From: Polynucleobacter sp. MWH-Braz-FAM2G
GTDB taxonomy: Bacteria; Pseudomonadota; Gammaproteobacteria; Burkholderiales; Burkholderiaceae
Length of the DNA stretch: 64,000 bases
Direction of reading: 5' to 3'
Assembly (NCBI RefSeq): GCF_018687635.1
Contig: NZ_CP061300.1
Coordinates: 496,001 to 560,000, forward strand
Shown here: piece after piece, positions 45,228-58,169 of the stretch
How the letters are laid out: every line of letters begins with the position of its first letter
How positions within the stretch are numbered: the stretch's first letter is position 1
The notes under the pieces: generated by a model
What the model was told of the DNA's origin: nothing
Database searches by the model: none
Seen by the model: the letters and a program-made list of their open reading frames with translations, nothing else
Made by a program: the position numbers and the translations under genes

Positions 45228-46301
45228 GTGTATATAGAACAAATCATGACGATGTTGGGTCTGTCTGATTTGCAATTCGCATTGGCTGTTATCGGGCTCT
45301 TGATTTTGGTTTTAGTGGCGATATTAAATTTCAAATATTCCCGAGCCCGTCGGAAAGCGAAAGAGCAAAATGAGTATTCAGATGATCGTTTTGCTCGTGA
45401 ACCTAGCTTTACACAGGGGTTTGCTGATTCTGAGCAATCTGGTCGTTCCGAGCCTAGTTTTGGGGAGGCGTTTTCAAAAACCATTTCAGCCCCCGAGAAG
45501 TTTGCTATTGATCCGCGGATCGATTGCGTCATAACACTACGCTTTGATCAAAGTATTTCTGGCGCAGAAATATTGGAAGAAATTAATGCCTGGACAGATA
45601 TTGAGGCTCAATCGACTGCGCGTTGGATGTGCGAAGGTCTGAATGCTGATATTGATGCAGCTGAAGATTGGGAAGAATTAAGGCCTGAGGCAAGTTACTC
45701 AGAATTGCAGCTAGCGATTCAGCTTGCTAGCCGCAAGGGTGCAATTGGCGTTTTAGAGTTATCTGATTTCTGCTCTCGCTCGCAAGCATTGGCTGAAACT
45801 CTTGGCTCCCAAATTGATATGCCAAGTGTGAGCGCTATGTTGGAAAGCGCAAAAGAATTAGATGTAATGGCTGCCGAGAGTGATATTCAGTTAAGCATTA
45901 ACGTGGTATTTGATGAGCCATGCCCATGGGGTAATTTTGATGCATTAATGCGTCAGCGTGGTTTTAAGTTGGCTCGCAATGGACGCCAGTATGAGTTTCT
46001 GAGTAAGGGCGTATTAATTTTCAATAGTACTGATCTTGATCCCAATAAGTCCGTTCCTCAATTGACTCTATTGTTGGAGGTTCCGTTGGTTCCGCAAGAA
46101 GAACGTGCATTTGAAAGAATGTTATCCGAGGGTGTTGAGATTGCTCAGGCCGCTCACGGACGCCTGGTGGATGACAATGGTATTAACTTGAGTGGTGCAG
46201 CAGTTATTAGTATTCGTCAGCACCTCGATGTTCTCTACGCCAATCTTGAGAAATCTGGCGTTCCTGCTGGATCTTCTACAGCTAGCAGATTATTTAGCTA
46301 G
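45228..46301 (+). CDS. zipA: Cell division protein ZipA-like
   Basis: A 357-residue protein with one N-terminal membrane helix (about residues 14-34, LQFALAVIGLLILVLVAIL), a charged linker rich in Ser/Glu, and a C-terminal FtsZ-binding ZipA domain (about 215-345). The order smc-zipA-ligA is typical of beta- and gammaproteobacteria. The GTG start directly follows the smc stop; the ATG seven codons in is an alternative. It would tether FtsZ to the membrane. Confidence 0.85.
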   Translation: MYIEQIMTMLGLSDLQFALAVIGLLILVLVAILNFKYSRARRKAKEQNEYSDDRFAREPSFTQGFADSEQSGRSEPSFGEAFSKTISAPEKFAIDPRIDCVITLRFDQSISGAEILEEINAWTDIEAQSTARWMCEGLNADIDAAEDWEELRPEASYSELQLAIQLASRKGAIGVLELSDFCSRSQALAETLGSQIDMPSVSAMLESAKELDVMAAESDIQLSINVVFDEPCPWGNFDALMRQRGFKLARNGRQYEFLSKGVLIFNSTDLDPNKSVPQLTLLLEVPLVPQEERAFERMLSEGVEIAQAAHGRLVDDNGINLSGAAVISIRQHLDVLYANLEKSGVPAGSSTASRLFS

Positions 46302-48326
<2,025 letters not shown>

Positions 48327-48369
48327 GATGGGCTGGTTGCCAATAGCTGTCCAATTTTGAAAGGTTTGC

Positions 48370-48783
48370 ATGGATAAGTCTCAAAGCGTATTGAATTTAA
48401 TTGGGCGTATCGCAATTGCTACTTTGTTTTTGCCGGCTGGAATTCTGAAGTTAGCTGGAATAGAGGATACGGGTTCCTATTTTGGATCTTTACATCGTCC
48501 AGTTGTTGCAATTCTTGTATGGCTGGTTATGACCATTGAAATATTGGGAGGCCTAGCTCTCATTGCTGGCTATCGAACACGTCTTGCCGCCATTGTTTTG
48601 GCAACATACACCCTGGGTGCGAGCTTGATTGGGCATTCGTTTTGGTCTGCTCCTGAAGATGCGGCCCTGATTGCTCAATTGATATTCGTTAGGAATATGG
48701 CGATTTTGGGTGGCTTGTTAGTTCTAGCTGCATCTGGCGGTGGCGCCTATAGTTTGGATGCTCGCAACAAAAAGGTTGAGTGA
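48370..48783 (+). CDS. DoxX-family membrane protein
   Basis: A 137-residue protein with four membrane segments (about 10-28, 45-68, 72-90, 100-120). The DoxX motifs RIAIATLFLPAGILKLAG and AGYRTRLAAIVLA are present. Members are linked to redox or sulfur oxidation in some bacteria, but the function in proteobacteria is not settled. It lies 43 bases after ligA. Confidence 0.8.
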   Translation: MDKSQSVLNLIGRIAIATLFLPAGILKLAGIEDTGSYFGSLHRPVVAILVWLVMTIEILGGLALIAGYRTRLAAIVLATYTLGASLIGHSFWSAPEDAALIAQLIFVRNMAILGGLLVLAASGGGAYSLDARNKKVE

Positions 48784-48900
48784 AAACTTCTAGGCTGCCA
48801 CCATGAGTAAGGCATTAGATCAAAAAAGCCCTTGTGGTGGAGACAACATCTACTTCGCCTTGAATTATTGGGTTGATTTTAAGAACCCAAAATAATTTAT

Positions 48901-49701
48901 CTACTTAAAGTTCTGCTGTTGAAAATTAATAAAGGTATCGGGCTCAATTCGCATGCTTCCTTGGTAGGGGTGTGCGAATATCACAATTAAAAATAAAGTG
49001 GCTGACAGTGATGCGGTAATAAATCCCGTTGAAATCATATGCATTGTGAATGTTTCAGCTGTGTACAGATAGCTAACTCCAACAGTCAAAAAGGCGGATA
49101 AGAACATCACTAGCCAAATCACCATTGGGATGTGTTCTTTGGTGGAAAGAATTCGATCGCGCCGCGCATCAAATAAAGTGCTTAGTTGATCAATCGCTTT
49201 AGAGTGAATTCTGGATACTACTGGATCATGAGTCTTGAATTTGAGTAACGTATCGTAGCTATCGAGCAAAATTAATCTTCCCTTATCACCTATGGGTTGA
49301 TTCGAGTTCATTTTGGGCCACTCTTCTTTGATAACTACTTCCATATATTTTTTGACATCATTCATTAACAATGATTTCGTGGGCTCGGTCATTCCTTGTG
49401 CGGAGCGATAGAAATCCTCTACAGCATGAGCTTCTTGATTGACGATCTGTTCAACACTGGTATAGAAGTTCCAAGTATTCACGACAATTAATGAAATCAG
49501 GACCGAACTAAATAGACCAACAGTACTTAGTGAGAGGCTAATGAAATCGTTATTAGCTTTATTTAATGAATCTGGAAGTAATTTTCTAAAAATCAGCAGT
49601 CCAAGCAATGCAACCGCAATTGAAAAACTCATAGCAATTAAACAGATGATCCAAGCGGGCGTATTGATATGATTAACATAGAGTAAGTTAACAAAATACA
49701 T
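48901..49701 (-). CDS. DUF4239-family membrane protein
   Basis: A 266-residue protein with four membrane segments: two near the N-terminus (about 17-38, 55-75) and two near the C-terminus (about 190-210, 220-242), with a soluble helical region between. This is the bestrophin-like DUF4239 arrangement; ion transport is suspected but unproven. Its start lies three bases after the glnD stop, so the two are probably co-transcribed. Confidence 0.7.
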   Translation of the reverse strand: MYFVNLLYVNHINTPAWIICLIAMSFSIAVALLGLLIFRKLLPDSLNKANNDFISLSLSTVGLFSSVLISLIVVNTWNFYTSVEQIVNQEAHAVEDFYRSAQGMTEPTKSLLMNDVKKYMEVVIKEEWPKMNSNQPIGDKGRLILLDSYDTLLKFKTHDPVVSRIHSKAIDQLSTLFDARRDRILSTKEHIPMVIWLVMFLSAFLTVGVSYLYTAETFTMHMISTGFITASLSATLFLIVIFAHPYQGSMRIEPDTFINFQQQNFK

Positions 49702-49704
49702 TTG

Positions 49705-52302
49705 TTAAGCCCCCAGAGCTTCAAGTAGTTCGGTTTCTAGTTGAATTTGTAATTTTGGATTTTTGCCTAGATTAGCTGCATCTAAGAGCAGGACGTCTTC
49801 CACTCTTTCACCAAGCGTATTGATCCTAGCGGAATGAATGGATACCTGATGCTTGGCCAATACTCTGGAGATGGTATAGAGCAGGCCAGTTCGGTCACTG
49901 GCAGAAAGTGCGAGAGTGTAATACCTGCCGCGATCATCCGGAACCATATGAACCCGTGGTTGGATTGGGAAGGTACGCGATTGTCTTGATAGGCGTCCCA
50001 TGCTGGGGGCTGGGAGTGGTTCAGCATTCGTTAAGGCTGCAGTGAGTTCAAATTCGACCAACTGAATGATGTCACGGTAGCTACCGCCTTCATCAACGAG
50101 ATTGCTTCCGGAGATTTGGAAAGTGTCTAATGCATAACCATGGCGGGTTGTATGAATGCGCGCATCCCAAATAGAAAAGCCATGTCTCTCAAAGTAAGCG
50201 CAAATTCTGGCAAATAAATCCTCCTGATCTTTTACGTAGACAGCTACTTGCAGTCCTTCGCCTATAGGAGAAAGTCTTGCTCTCACAATGGGTTGTTCGC
50301 TTTTGACTTTGTTGAAGAGATGACGTGTAAGCCATGCAATGTCAGAAGAATCTTGCCTCAAGAAGAAGGCAACATCTAACTGCTTCCACAAATCTTCGTA
50401 GGCATTATCGTTAATGCCATAAAGACGCAACTTCGCTCTAGACTCTTCTTGGTGTTGTGCCAGTTCAGAGGAGGCATCAGGCTTAGCTCCGCCGAGTACG
50501 CGCAAGGTTGCGCGATAGAGATCTTCGAGAAGCTTGCCTTTCCAGGCATTCCATACCTTAGGACTGGTGCCACGAACGTCCGCCACAGTTAATAAATAGA
50601 GGGCGGTAAGATGACGTTCATCTCCCATCTTTTTCGCAAAGGCTCTGACCACATCCGGGTCGGTAATGTCTTGCTTTTGGGCTACTTGGCTCATATTGAG
50701 ATGTTCGGCTACCAGCCAGACCAGTAACTCAGTATCTTTTTTATCTAAACCATGATCCTTGGCAAACTTACGCATATCTGCTTTGCCTAGTTGAGAATGA
50801 TCGCCGCCACGTCCCTTAGCTATGTCATGAAAGAGTGCTGCAATTACGAGTAACCAAGGCTTCTCAAAGTGGGCAATTAAGCTGCTACAGAAGGGAAATT
50901 CATGAGTGTGCTCAACCACCATAAAGCGTCTTACATTACGTAAAACCATCAGGATGTGTTGATCAACGGTATATATGTGAAATAAGTCATGCTGCATTTG
51001 CCCGACAATCTTTCTGAAGGCGGGGAGGTAGCGTCCTAGTACGCTAGTGCGATTCATGAGGTGGAAGGCGCGACTTACACCCTCAGGTTGCTTCAAGATC
51101 TCGATAAAAAGCGCTCGGTTAATGGGGTCGGCGCGCCACTTGCTGTCCATCTTTTGCCTGGCGTTATACAAGGCTCTGAAAATAGTAGCCGATAGACTTT
51201 TGACATTGGATGTTTGAGCAAAGACCAAAAAGGTTCTCAGAATTTGCTCGGGGTGTTTTTGAAAGAGTTGCGGGTCGGTAATGTCCAGCACCCCTTGTCT
51301 TTCAATGAAGTGTTCGTTTCCTTCGCCGGGAATTGACAGAATCGTCTTTGATTCTTGTGGAAAGAGAAGTGCTTCGATGTTTTGTAAAAGCACATCATTT
51401 AATTGGGTGACTGCTTTTGCTGCCCAGTAATAGCGACGCATTATTGCTTCGCTAGCCTGTCTGGAGGAATCTTCTTTAACGCCCATAGATGCTGCCAGCG
51501 CGGCTTGCAAGTCAAAGGCGAGCACATCTTGTCTTCGTCCCGCAAGTAAATGCAAATTTGCACGTAGCGTTTCTAGGAAACGTTGATTGCGGTTGAGTTC
51601 GGTGAGTTCGCGCTGAGTAACAAGGCCAGCCTCGTTGAGATCTTTAAATGTATCGCCCAATAATGCCGCCTTACTAACCCAAGAAATGACTTGCAAGTCA
51701 CGCAAGCCACCTGGGCTCTCTTTGCAGTTAGGCTCCAGAGAGTAGGGGGTATTTTGATATTTGTAATGACGCTGAATTTGCTCTGCTAGCTTTGCTTGGA
51801 AGAAGGCTTTGGGATCCATTGCTGCTTCATAGGCTTTGGCAAAGTCTTTGAACAATTGTTTCTTGCCATAGATAAGTCGCGCCTCTAATAGTGATGTCCG
51901 AACAGTGATATCTTGCTCGGATTCTGAGATGCATTCAGCAACACTTCTTACAGATGAACCAATTTCTAGACCAGTATCCCAACAACTGGCAACAAATTGT
52001 TCAACTTGCTTTGATAGTGCTTGGGCTTTTTTCTCGTCTGCGGGCAACAGAATCAGAATATCAATATCTGAGTATGGAAATAGTGCGCCTCTACCAAAGC
52101 CGCCAACGGCAACTAGGGTTGCCTCCTGATTTAAGCCGCATAAGTTCCAAAGATGAGTGAGCAGTTGATCACTCAGTTTGGAAAGCTGCTTGGTTAATTT
52201 GCTAACCGATTGTGTTTTTCTAAACTCCTCATAAGCAATTTCGCGAGCAGCACGCAGACTGGCTGCATCAATAATGTTGCTAACTGCCTGCGACTTATTC
52301 AT
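49705..52302 (-). CDS. glnD: PII uridylyltransferase / uridylyl-removing enzyme
   Basis: An 865-residue nitrogen sensor that uridylylates PII proteins when glutamine is low and reverses this when it is high. The nucleotidyltransferase domain has [18 protein letters not shown] near residue 67, the HD hydrolase domain has [15 protein letters not shown] near 490, and two C-terminal ACT domains cover about 680-865. It follows map on the same strand after three bases. Confidence 0.95.
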   Translation of the reverse strand: MNKSQAVSNIIDAASLRAAREIAYEEFRKTQSVSKLTKQLSKLSDQLLTHLWNLCGLNQEATLVAVGGFGRGALFPYSDIDILILLPADEKKAQALSKQVEQFVASCWDTGLEIGSSVRSVAECISESEQDITVRTSLLEARLIYGKKQLFKDFAKAYEAAMDPKAFFQAKLAEQIQRHYKYQNTPYSLEPNCKESPGGLRDLQVISWVSKAALLGDTFKDLNEAGLVTQRELTELNRNQRFLETLRANLHLLAGRRQDVLAFDLQAALAASMGVKEDSSRQASEAIMRRYYWAAKAVTQLNDVLLQNIEALLFPQESKTILSIPGEGNEHFIERQGVLDITDPQLFQKHPEQILRTFLVFAQTSNVKSLSATIFRALYNARQKMDSKWRADPINRALFIEILKQPEGVSRAFHLMNRTSVLGRYLPAFRKIVGQMQHDLFHIYTVDQHILMVLRNVRRFMVVEHTHEFPFCSSLIAHFEKPWLLVIAALFHDIAKGRGGDHSQLGKADMRKFAKDHGLDKKDTELLVWLVAEHLNMSQVAQKQDITDPDVVRAFAKKMGDERHLTALYLLTVADVRGTSPKVWNAWKGKLLEDLYRATLRVLGGAKPDASSELAQHQEESRAKLRLYGINDNAYEDLWKQLDVAFFLRQDSSDIAWLTRHLFNKVKSEQPIVRARLSPIGEGLQVAVYVKDQEDLFARICAYFERHGFSIWDARIHTTRHGYALDTFQISGSNLVDEGGSYRDIIQLVEFELTAALTNAEPLPAPSMGRLSRQSRTFPIQPRVHMVPDDRGRYYTLALSASDRTGLLYTISRVLAKHQVSIHSARINTLGERVEDVLLLDAANLGKNPKLQIQLETELLEALGA

Positions 52303-52305
52303 AGC

Positions 52306-53142
52306 TTAGGCATTTGCTGTTGCGGGTCTAAACGACAGGCCTTTGACGCAATCAGGAGGAGGGTTGCTACCTTCTGACCAGGTGAGCACTTCAACACCAG
52401 TTGGGGTGACTAACAAGGTATGCTCCCATTGGGCTGACAAACTACGATCTTTAGTTTTGACAGTCCACTGATCAGGCATGGTGCGAATATCTCGTTTGCC
52501 TGCATTAATCATCGGCTCTATTGTGAATGTCATGCCTGCTTCTAGTTTTTCACCAGTACCCGGTTTGCCGTAGTGAAGAATTTGTGGGTCTTGATGGAAT
52601 ACTTTGCCGATTCCATGTCCACAGTATTCACGGACTACTGAATAACCAGCGTTTTCTGCATGCGTTTGAATGACATGTCCAATATCGCCTAGTGAAGCAC
52701 CTGGTTTTACTTGAGCGATGCCAAGCCACATGCATTCAAAAGTAATTTGAGTAAGACGTTTTGCCATAACGGAAACTTCGCCCACCATGAACATGCGGCT
52801 AGTGTCACCGTAGTAGCCATCTGGAGTAATTACTGTGATATCAAGATTTACTACATCCCCAGTCTTCAAAACCTTTTCGCCGGGGATTCCATGACAAATC
52901 ACATCGTTTACCGAAGTGCAGATAGATGCTGGATAAGGAGGGTAGCCTGGTGGTTGATAGTTCAATGGGGCAGGAATGGTCTTTTGGACATCGCGCATGT
53001 AGGCATGGCAAATCCGATCTAACTCACCAGTAGTTACTCCTGCCTTAACGTGAGGAGTTACATGGTCAAGAACTTCACTGGCTAAACGGCCAGCTTCGCG
53101 CATCCCAAGGATGTCTTTTTCGGCTGTAAATACACTATTCAT
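52306..53142 (-). CDS. map: Methionine aminopeptidase, type I
   Basis: A 278-residue metallopeptidase that removes N-terminal Met from new proteins. The metal-ligand pattern is visible: VVNLDITVITPDGYYGDTSR (two Asp), CGHGIGKVFH (His), FTIEPMI (Glu) and QWEHTLLVT (Glu). It is about 15 residues longer than the E. coli enzyme at the C-terminus. Divergent from rpsB, the usual arrangement. Confidence 0.95.
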   Translation of the reverse strand: MNSVFTAEKDILGMREAGRLASEVLDHVTPHVKAGVTTGELDRICHAYMRDVQKTIPAPLNYQPPGYPPYPASICTSVNDVICHGIPGEKVLKTGDVVNLDITVITPDGYYGDTSRMFMVGEVSVMAKRLTQITFECMWLGIAQVKPGASLGDIGHVIQTHAENAGYSVVREYCGHGIGKVFHQDPQILHYGKPGTGEKLEAGMTFTIEPMINAGKRDIRTMPDQWTVKTKDRSLSAQWEHTLLVTPTGVEVLTWSEGSNPPPDCVKGLSFRPATANA

Positions 53143-53186
53143 GCCTTGATTATCAACGACTTGGATAGTTTTGGTTTGAGGGTTAT

Positions 53187-53201
53187 GCCTAAAAATTAGG
53201 C
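53187..53201. promoter_or_regulatory. Short palindrome in the map-rpsB intergenic region
   Basis: GCCTAA-AAA-TTAGGC is a perfect 6-bp inverted repeat 45 bases upstream of map. It may be an operator or a minor hairpin. Nothing else marks it. Confidence 0.3.
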
Positions 53202-53296
53202 AAATATCCCGTTTTTAGGGCTTCAGAGAGCCATTTTGGGCTTAGATCTCCCTTGTTGAGAAAGGGCGGGGGTGTCTAGGCCATTGATATTTAAGC

Positions 53297-53302
53297 TATA
53301 AT
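53297..53302 (+). promoter_or_regulatory. -10 element of the rpsB promoter
   Basis: A perfect TATAAT about 110 bases before the rpsB start. No convincing -35 is found 16-18 bases upstream; an apparent TTGATA is only seven bases away. The transcript would carry a leader of about 100 bases. Confidence 0.5.
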
Positions 53303-53336
53303 TTGGCACTCAGGTCTATTTTGGACTTGAAATCGC

Positions 53337-53386
53337 GAGTTGAGCCTTCCGGGGTGGCGTTTTTTAGCGCAGCTAGGACTCAACTT
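53337..53386 (+). promoter_or_regulatory. rpsB leader stem-loop, candidate autoregulatory element
   Basis: AGTTGAG (53338-53344) pairs with CTCAACT (53379-53385), extended by one G-U pair. The enclosed 34 bases include a GCG/CGC inner stem with a T-rich loop. It lies between the -10 element and the ribosome site AGGAGAAG. rpsB leaders in other bacteria bind S2 to control rpsB-tsf; here that role is inferred from position. Confidence 0.5.
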
Positions 53387-53410
53387 TAGAACCAACCCTT
53401 AGGAGAAGTT

Positions 53411-54160
53411 ATGTCAGTAACGATGCGTCAAATGCTGGAAGCTGGTTGCCATTTTGGTCACCAAACTCGCTTCTGGTCCCCAAAGATGGCCCCTTATATT
53501 TTCGGTCATCGCAACAAAATCCACATCATCAACTTGGAAAAAACATTGCCGATGTTTCAGGACGCCCTGAAATTTGCAAAACAAGTTGCTGCTAATCGTG
53601 GCACGATTTTATTTGTCGGTACTAAGCGTCAATCACGCGAGATCATTGCTGAAGAAGCGACTCGTGCTGGTATGCCTTACATCGACAGCCGTTGGTTGGG
53701 TGGCACACTCACCAACTTTAAAACTGTTAAAGGCTCCCTCAAACGTTTGAAAGACATGGAAGTTGCTAAAGAAGCTGGCGACTGGGAAAAGCTTTCTAAG
53801 AAAGAGGCTTTGACTAATGACCGTGATCTCGACAAATTGCAAAAAGCACTAGGCGGTATCAAAGATTTGAATGGCGTTCCAGATGCGATTTTCGTAGTGG
53901 ACGTTGGCTATCACAAGATTGCTATTACTGAAGCAAATAAGCTTGGTATTCCGGTAATCGCTGTTGTGGATACCAACCACTCACCAGAAGGTGTTGATTA
54001 CATCATTCCTGGTAACGATGACTCAAGTAAAGCAGTAACACTCTATGCACGTGGCATTGCTGACGCAATCCTCGAAGGCAAAGCGAACTCTGTTCAAGAA
54101 ATTTTGACAGCAGTTAAAGAGGGTGAAGAAGAGTTTGTTGAAGAAGGGAATGCTGAATAA
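53411..54160 (+). CDS. rpsB: 30S ribosomal protein S2
   Basis: A 249-residue ribosomal protein. It begins with [22 protein letters not shown], and the conserved [14 protein letters not shown] lies near residue 95, followed by [22 protein letters not shown]. It belongs to the small-subunit body and is needed for S1 binding. TAGGAGAAG is a strong ribosome site. The stop overlaps the tsf ATG (TAATG). Confidence 0.98.
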   Translation: MSVTMRQMLEAGCHFGHQTRFWSPKMAPYIFGHRNKIHIINLEKTLPMFQDALKFAKQVAANRGTILFVGTKRQSREIIAEEATRAGMPYIDSRWLGGTLTNFKTVKGSLKRLKDMEVAKEAGDWEKLSKKEALTNDRDLDKLQKALGGIKDLNGVPDAIFVVDVGYHKIAITEANKLGIPVIAVVDTNHSPEGVDYIIPGNDDSSKAVTLYARGIADAILEGKANSVQEILTAVKEGEEEFVEEGNAE

Positions 54161-55044
54161 TGGCTGCTATTACCGCTGCAATGGTTGGCGAGTTACGCGC
54201 CAAGACTGATGCTCCGATGATGGAGTGCAAAAAAGCATTGACTGAAGCCGATGGTGATATGGCTCGTGCTGAAGAGATTCTGCGCGTAAAGCTGGGTAGC
54301 AAAGCTGGTAAAGCTGCTTCTCGAGTAACTGCTGAAGGTATCGTTGCTTCTTCTATTGACGGCACTACTGGTGCATTACTAGAAGTGAATTGCGAAACTG
54401 ATTTCGTTTCTAAGAATGATGATTTCTTGGCATTTGCTAACGAGTGCGTCAAGTTGATTGCTGAAAAGAATCCAGCTGACGTTGCTGCTTTATTGGCATT
54501 GCCTTTAAATGGTCAAACTGTGGATGAAGTACGTAGCGCATTGATCGGTAAGATCGGCGAGAACATCATGCCACGTCGCTTTAAGCGTTTTGCTGGAAGC
54601 AGCAAATTGGTTTCATACCTCCACGGTACTCGCATTGGTGTGGTTGTTGAATTTGAAGGCGATGACACCGCCGCTAAAGACGTCGCAATGCACATTGCTG
54701 CGATGAAGCCAGTGGCTTTGTCGATGGCTGATGTTCCTGCTGAAGCCATTGCTGTTGAGCGTAGTGTTGCTGTTCAAAAAGCTGCTGAATCTGGTAAACC
54801 ACCAGAAATCGTTGAAAAGATGGTTGAAGGTTCTATTCAGAAGTACCTCAAAGAGGTTTCTTTGCTGAATCAAACTTTCGTTAAAAACGATAAGCAAACA
54901 GTTGAACAAATGCTCAAGGCTGCTAATACAACAATCAAAGGTTTCACCATGTTTGTTGTAGGCGAAGGCATTGAAAAGCGTCAAGATGACTTTGCCGCAG
55001 AAGTGGCTGCACAAGTGGCGGCTGCCTCAAAAGCAACTGCTTAA
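54160..55044 (+). CDS. tsf: Elongation factor Ts
   Basis: A 294-residue guanine nucleotide exchange factor for EF-Tu. The N-terminal UBA-like domain has [15 protein letters not shown], and the EF-Tu contact core TDFVSKND is near residue 83. It is translated together with rpsB. A terminator follows at 55092. Confidence 0.98.
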   Translation: MAAITAAMVGELRAKTDAPMMECKKALTEADGDMARAEEILRVKLGSKAGKAASRVTAEGIVASSIDGTTGALLEVNCETDFVSKNDDFLAFANECVKLIAEKNPADVAALLALPLNGQTVDEVRSALIGKIGENIMPRRFKRFAGSSKLVSYLHGTRIGVVVEFEGDDTAAKDVAMHIAAMKPVALSMADVPAEAIAVERSVAVQKAAESGKPPEIVEKMVEGSIQKYLKEVSLLNQTFVKNDKQTVEQMLKAANTTIKGFTMFVVGEGIEKRQDDFAAEVAAQVAAASKATA

Positions 55045-55091
55045 TTAGTCATTACCTGGTTTTGGGCTTGCCCAGCCAGTAGGCAATACCC

Positions 55092-55127
55092 AAAAGGGCA
55101 TAGAAACCTTAGTTTCTGTGCCCTTTT
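55092..55127 (+). terminator. Terminator after tsf
   Basis: AAAAGGGCA and TGCCCTTTT enclose an inner stem AGAAAC/GTTTCT with a short loop, giving about 15 paired positions and a T-rich 3' side. It separates rpsB-tsf from the pyrH unit. Confidence 0.85.
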
Positions 55128-55236
55128 CTTTGATCCCCTCTAAGCCCTTTATAATTTGCGTGAGATATTAAAAAGTGCTTAAAGATCAATAAGCTAAGTA
55201 AATTAATTACTTGGCAAATTACGGAAAACAAAAAAC

Positions 55237-55947
55237 ATGCCAGCCTACAAACGTGTCCTCCTAAAACTATCTGGTGAAGCCCTTATGGGTGATGATGCTT
55301 TCGGCATCAATCCAGTCACTATTGATTCAATGGTCAAAGAAATTGCCGAAGTTGTAAATAGCGGAGTAGAGCTAGCAATCGTGATTGGTGGAGGAAATAT
55401 TTTCCGCGGTGTTGCTGGTGGGGCTGCCGGTATGGATCGCGCAACAGCCGATTACATGGGTATGTTAGCAACGATGATGAATTCCTTGGCCTTGCAAGAT
55501 GCATTGCGTCAAAAAGGAGTTGAAGCGCGAGTGCAATCAGCATTACGTATGGACCAAGTAGTTGAGCCATACATTCGTCCACGCGCAATACGTGCGATGG
55601 GGGAAGGTAAAGTGGTGATCTTCGCAGCAGGCACTGGTAATCCATTCTTTACTACCGATACAGCAGCTGCTTTGCGCGGTGCTGAGATGGGCGTTGAGGT
55701 CATGCTTAAGGCAACGAAAGTAGATGGCATCTATAGTGCTGACCCAGCAAAAGATCCGTCTGCTACTTTATATAAAACAATCACATTTGATGAAGCTTTA
55801 ATTAAGAATCTTCAGGTCATGGATGCAACTGCATTTGCATTGTGTCGTGATCGTAAATTACCCATCAAAGTATTTTCGATTCTCAAGCCAGGCGCTCTAA
55901 TGCGTGTAGTGCAAGGTGAACCAGAAGGTACTTTAGTACACGTTTAA
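55237..55947 (+). CDS. pyrH: UMP kinase
   Basis: A 236-residue amino-acid-kinase-fold enzyme phosphorylating UMP to UDP. Motifs are [11 protein letters not shown] at the N-terminus, [10 protein letters not shown] near residue 49, and [16 protein letters not shown] near 131. It starts about 80 bases after a TATAAT-like sequence that may be its promoter and lies 12 bases before frr. Confidence 0.97.
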   Translation: MPAYKRVLLKLSGEALMGDDAFGINPVTIDSMVKEIAEVVNSGVELAIVIGGGNIFRGVAGGAAGMDRATADYMGMLATMMNSLALQDALRQKGVEARVQSALRMDQVVEPYIRPRAIRAMGEGKVVIFAAGTGNPFFTTDTAAALRGAEMGVEVMLKATKVDGIYSADPAKDPSATLYKTITFDEALIKNLQVMDATAFALCRDRKLPIKVFSILKPGALMRVVQGEPEGTLVHV

Positions 55948-55958
55948 TAGGAGGTCTG

Positions 55959-56519
55959 ATGTCTGCAGCAGAAATTAAAACCAATACCGATCAAAAGATG
56001 CAAAAGTCTCTTGAGGCTTTGAAGACCAATTTAGCGAAGATTCGCTCTGGTCGTGCTAACCCAGGAATCTTGGAGCATATTCATGTAGATTATTACGGTA
56101 ATCCAACACCCTTAAGTCAGGTTGCTAGTTTGGGTTTGGCTGATGCGCGCACTATTAATGTTCAGCCATTTGAAAAGTCCATGGTTGCGGTAATTGAGAA
56201 GGCAATTCGGGATTCTGATTTGGGTCTCAATCCTGCGTCCCAAGGTACTGTGATTCGGGTGCCAATGCCCGCGTTGACTGAAGAGCGCCGTCGTGAACTG
56301 ACTAAGGTTGTTAAGAGTGAGGGCGAGGATGCCAAGATCGCCGTCAGAAATTTGCGCCGTGATGCTAATGAACACCTCAAGCGTTTAACTAAGGACAAAG
56401 AGATTTCTGAGGATGATGAGCGTCGTGCTACCGATGATATTCAGAAGATGACTGACAAGGCAGTGGTAGATATTGACAAAATCATTGCTGAAAAAGAAAA
56501 AGAGATTATGACGGTTTAA
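55959..56519 (+). CDS. frr: Ribosome recycling factor
   Basis: A 186-residue factor that splits post-termination ribosomes with EF-G. The three-helix bundle has [15 protein letters not shown] near residue 27, [15 protein letters not shown] near 68 and [21 protein letters not shown] near 109. AGGAGG lies upstream of the ATG. Confidence 0.97.
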   Translation: MSAAEIKTNTDQKMQKSLEALKTNLAKIRSGRANPGILEHIHVDYYGNPTPLSQVASLGLADARTINVQPFEKSMVAVIEKAIRDSDLGLNPASQGTVIRVPMPALTEERRRELTKVVKSEGEDAKIAVRNLRRDANEHLKRLTKDKEISEDDERRATDDIQKMTDKAVVDIDKIIAEKEKEIMTV

Positions 56520-56543
56520 AGCCGGCATGAATTCCACTTTCTG

Positions 56544-57317
56544 ATGACTCAACACTCTAGCTCAACCCTAACTATCCCCGAGGTAAGTGCCTTACCACGC
56601 CATGTGGCAATCATCATGGATGGTAATGGTCGTTGGGCTAGTAAGCGTATGATGCCCCGCGTGGCGGGGCACTCAGAAGGTTTAAGTGCGGTTCGAAAGA
56701 TTGTTCAAGAATGTCGTAAGCTTGGCGTCGAGTACCTAACGGTATTTGCTTTTAGTTCTGAGAATTGGCGTCGTCCTCCTGAGGAAGTTGGTTTTTTAAT
56801 GAAGCTATTCCTCAAATCCTTAAAAGGTGAAGTATCGCGCCTTGCTGAAAATGATATCGCGTTGCGATTGATTGGTGATTTGAGTCGATTTGATACTGCC
56901 ATCCAAGAGATGGTGCAGTTCTCTGAACAAAAGACGGCAGATTGCAAAGCGCTCACGTTTACGATTGCTGCGAACTATGGTGGTCGCTGGGACATCTTGC
57001 AAGCAATGCGTCAATGTCTCGCTGCTAATCCAAATTTAAAGCCGGAGCAAGTAACGGAAGAGTTGTTGCAACCGCATCTCTCTATGGCTTACGCTCCAGA
57101 GCCAGACTTATTTATTCGTACAGGTGGTGAGCAACGCGTGAGTAATTTCTTGTTATGGCAATTGGCGTATACCGAGTTGTATTTCACGGATGTCTTATGG
57201 CCTGACTTTGATGAGAAAGAGTTACATAAAGCATTTGACTGGTTTAGTCAGCGTGAGCGTCGTTTTGGTCGCACAAGCGCCCAGCTTGCTTCTCAAGCGA
57301 TGAGTGATGCTGTTTGA
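56544..57317 (+). CDS. uppS: Undecaprenyl diphosphate synthase
   Basis: A 257-residue cis-prenyltransferase making the C55 lipid carrier of cell wall synthesis. The catalytic Asp lies in IMDGNGRWA near residue 27; FAFSSENWRRP, RTGGEQRVSNFLLWQ and the C-terminal Glu of DFDEKEL are the substrate and Mg2+ motifs. Confidence 0.96.
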   Translation: MTQHSSSTLTIPEVSALPRHVAIIMDGNGRWASKRMMPRVAGHSEGLSAVRKIVQECRKLGVEYLTVFAFSSENWRRPPEEVGFLMKLFLKSLKGEVSRLAENDIALRLIGDLSRFDTAIQEMVQFSEQKTADCKALTFTIAANYGGRWDILQAMRQCLAANPNLKPEQVTEELLQPHLSMAYAPEPDLFIRTGGEQRVSNFLLWQLAYTELYFTDVLWPDFDEKELHKAFDWFSQRERRFGRTSAQLASQAMSDAV

Positions 57318-57341
57318 CGTAGTACTTTTCAAGACCTTTTT

Positions 57342-58169
57342 ATGTTAAGAACCCGAGTCATTACCGCCCTAGTACTGCTGGCGGTATTACTGCCCACTTT
57401 ATTTTTGCTACCCCCGATTTATATTGGCGGTTTCTTTCTGCTTGCCTTAATAGCCGCCGCTTGGGAGTGGAGTCGTTTGCTTTCTCCAGGTGCTGAGCGT
57501 GCGGCTTGGTTGTATGCCTTATTTTGTTTAGGAATTATTTTATTTTTGCTTGGCATGCAAAATGCTTCTTGGCAATTCGCACTATTACTTCTGGCTGTTA
57601 TCTTTTGGTTTTTTATCGCACCTTTTATTTTGGCGAAGGGTATGAATCTTGTCTTACAAAAGCTTCGCCCATTTTATGTAGTACTCGGATTAATTTTATT
57701 GCCCGCCACTTGGTTCGCTTTAGTGTTCTTGCGAGAACTGGGTCTGATCTTTTTGCTTACCACCATGGCATTGGTATGGGTTGCAGATATTGGCGCTTAC
57801 TTTGTTGGTAGGGCATTTGGCAAGCGCAAGCTTGCAGTACAAATTAGTCCAGGAAAATCGATTGAGGGTGCGATAGGCGGGTTGATACTTTGTTATGTTT
57901 ATGCATTTACATGCGTTTACTTCCTGACTTTTGAATCTACATTATTTGGTGCTTGGGCAATTCGGTTTGGTTGGGTTCCAATGTTCATGATGGTGACAGT
58001 ATTAGTTGCCTTCAGTATTTTTGGCGACCTGTTTGAGTCTCAGCTCAAGCGTTTGGCGGGTGTTAAAGACTCTAGCCATCTGTTGCCAGGTCATGGTGGT
58101 GTATTGGATCGAGTGGATGCATTAATTCCGACGATGCCTATCGCTGCATTATTGGCAGGATTTGTGTAA
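57342..58169 (+). CDS. cdsA: Phosphatidate cytidylyltransferase
   Basis: A 275-residue membrane enzyme making CDP-diacylglycerol. About eight membrane helices are visible. The C-terminal family signature is [20 protein letters not shown] (near 245), with [16 protein letters not shown] near 150. Its stop overlaps the dxr ATG. Confidence 0.95.
   Translation: MLRTRVITALVLLAVLLPTLFLLPPIYIGGFFLLALIAAAWEWSRLLSPGAERAAWLYALFCLGIILFLLGMQNASWQFALLLLAVIFWFFIAPFILAKGMNLVLQKLRPFYVVLGLILLPATWFALVFLRELGLIFLLTTMALVWVADIGAYFVGRAFGKRKLAVQISPGKSIEGAIGGLILCYVYAFTCVYFLTFESTLFGAWAIRFGWVPMFMMVTVLVAFSIFGDLFESQLKRLAGVKDSSHLLPGHGGVLDRVDALIPTMPIAALLAGFV

Noticed and set aside
48803..48895. A 30-codon plus-strand frame (starts MSKALDQKSP) between the DoxX gene and DUF4239
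   Set aside because: No ribosome site near the ATG, very short, and it overlaps a hairpin between convergent genes.
53284..53302. TTGATA and TATAAT as a complete rpsB promoter
   Set aside because: The two hexamers are only seven bases apart; only the -10 element is kept.
55130..55155. TTGATC and TATAAT upstream of pyrH as a promoter
   Set aside because: The spacer is 14 bases, outside the usual range, so it is mentioned only as a possibility in the pyrH entry.
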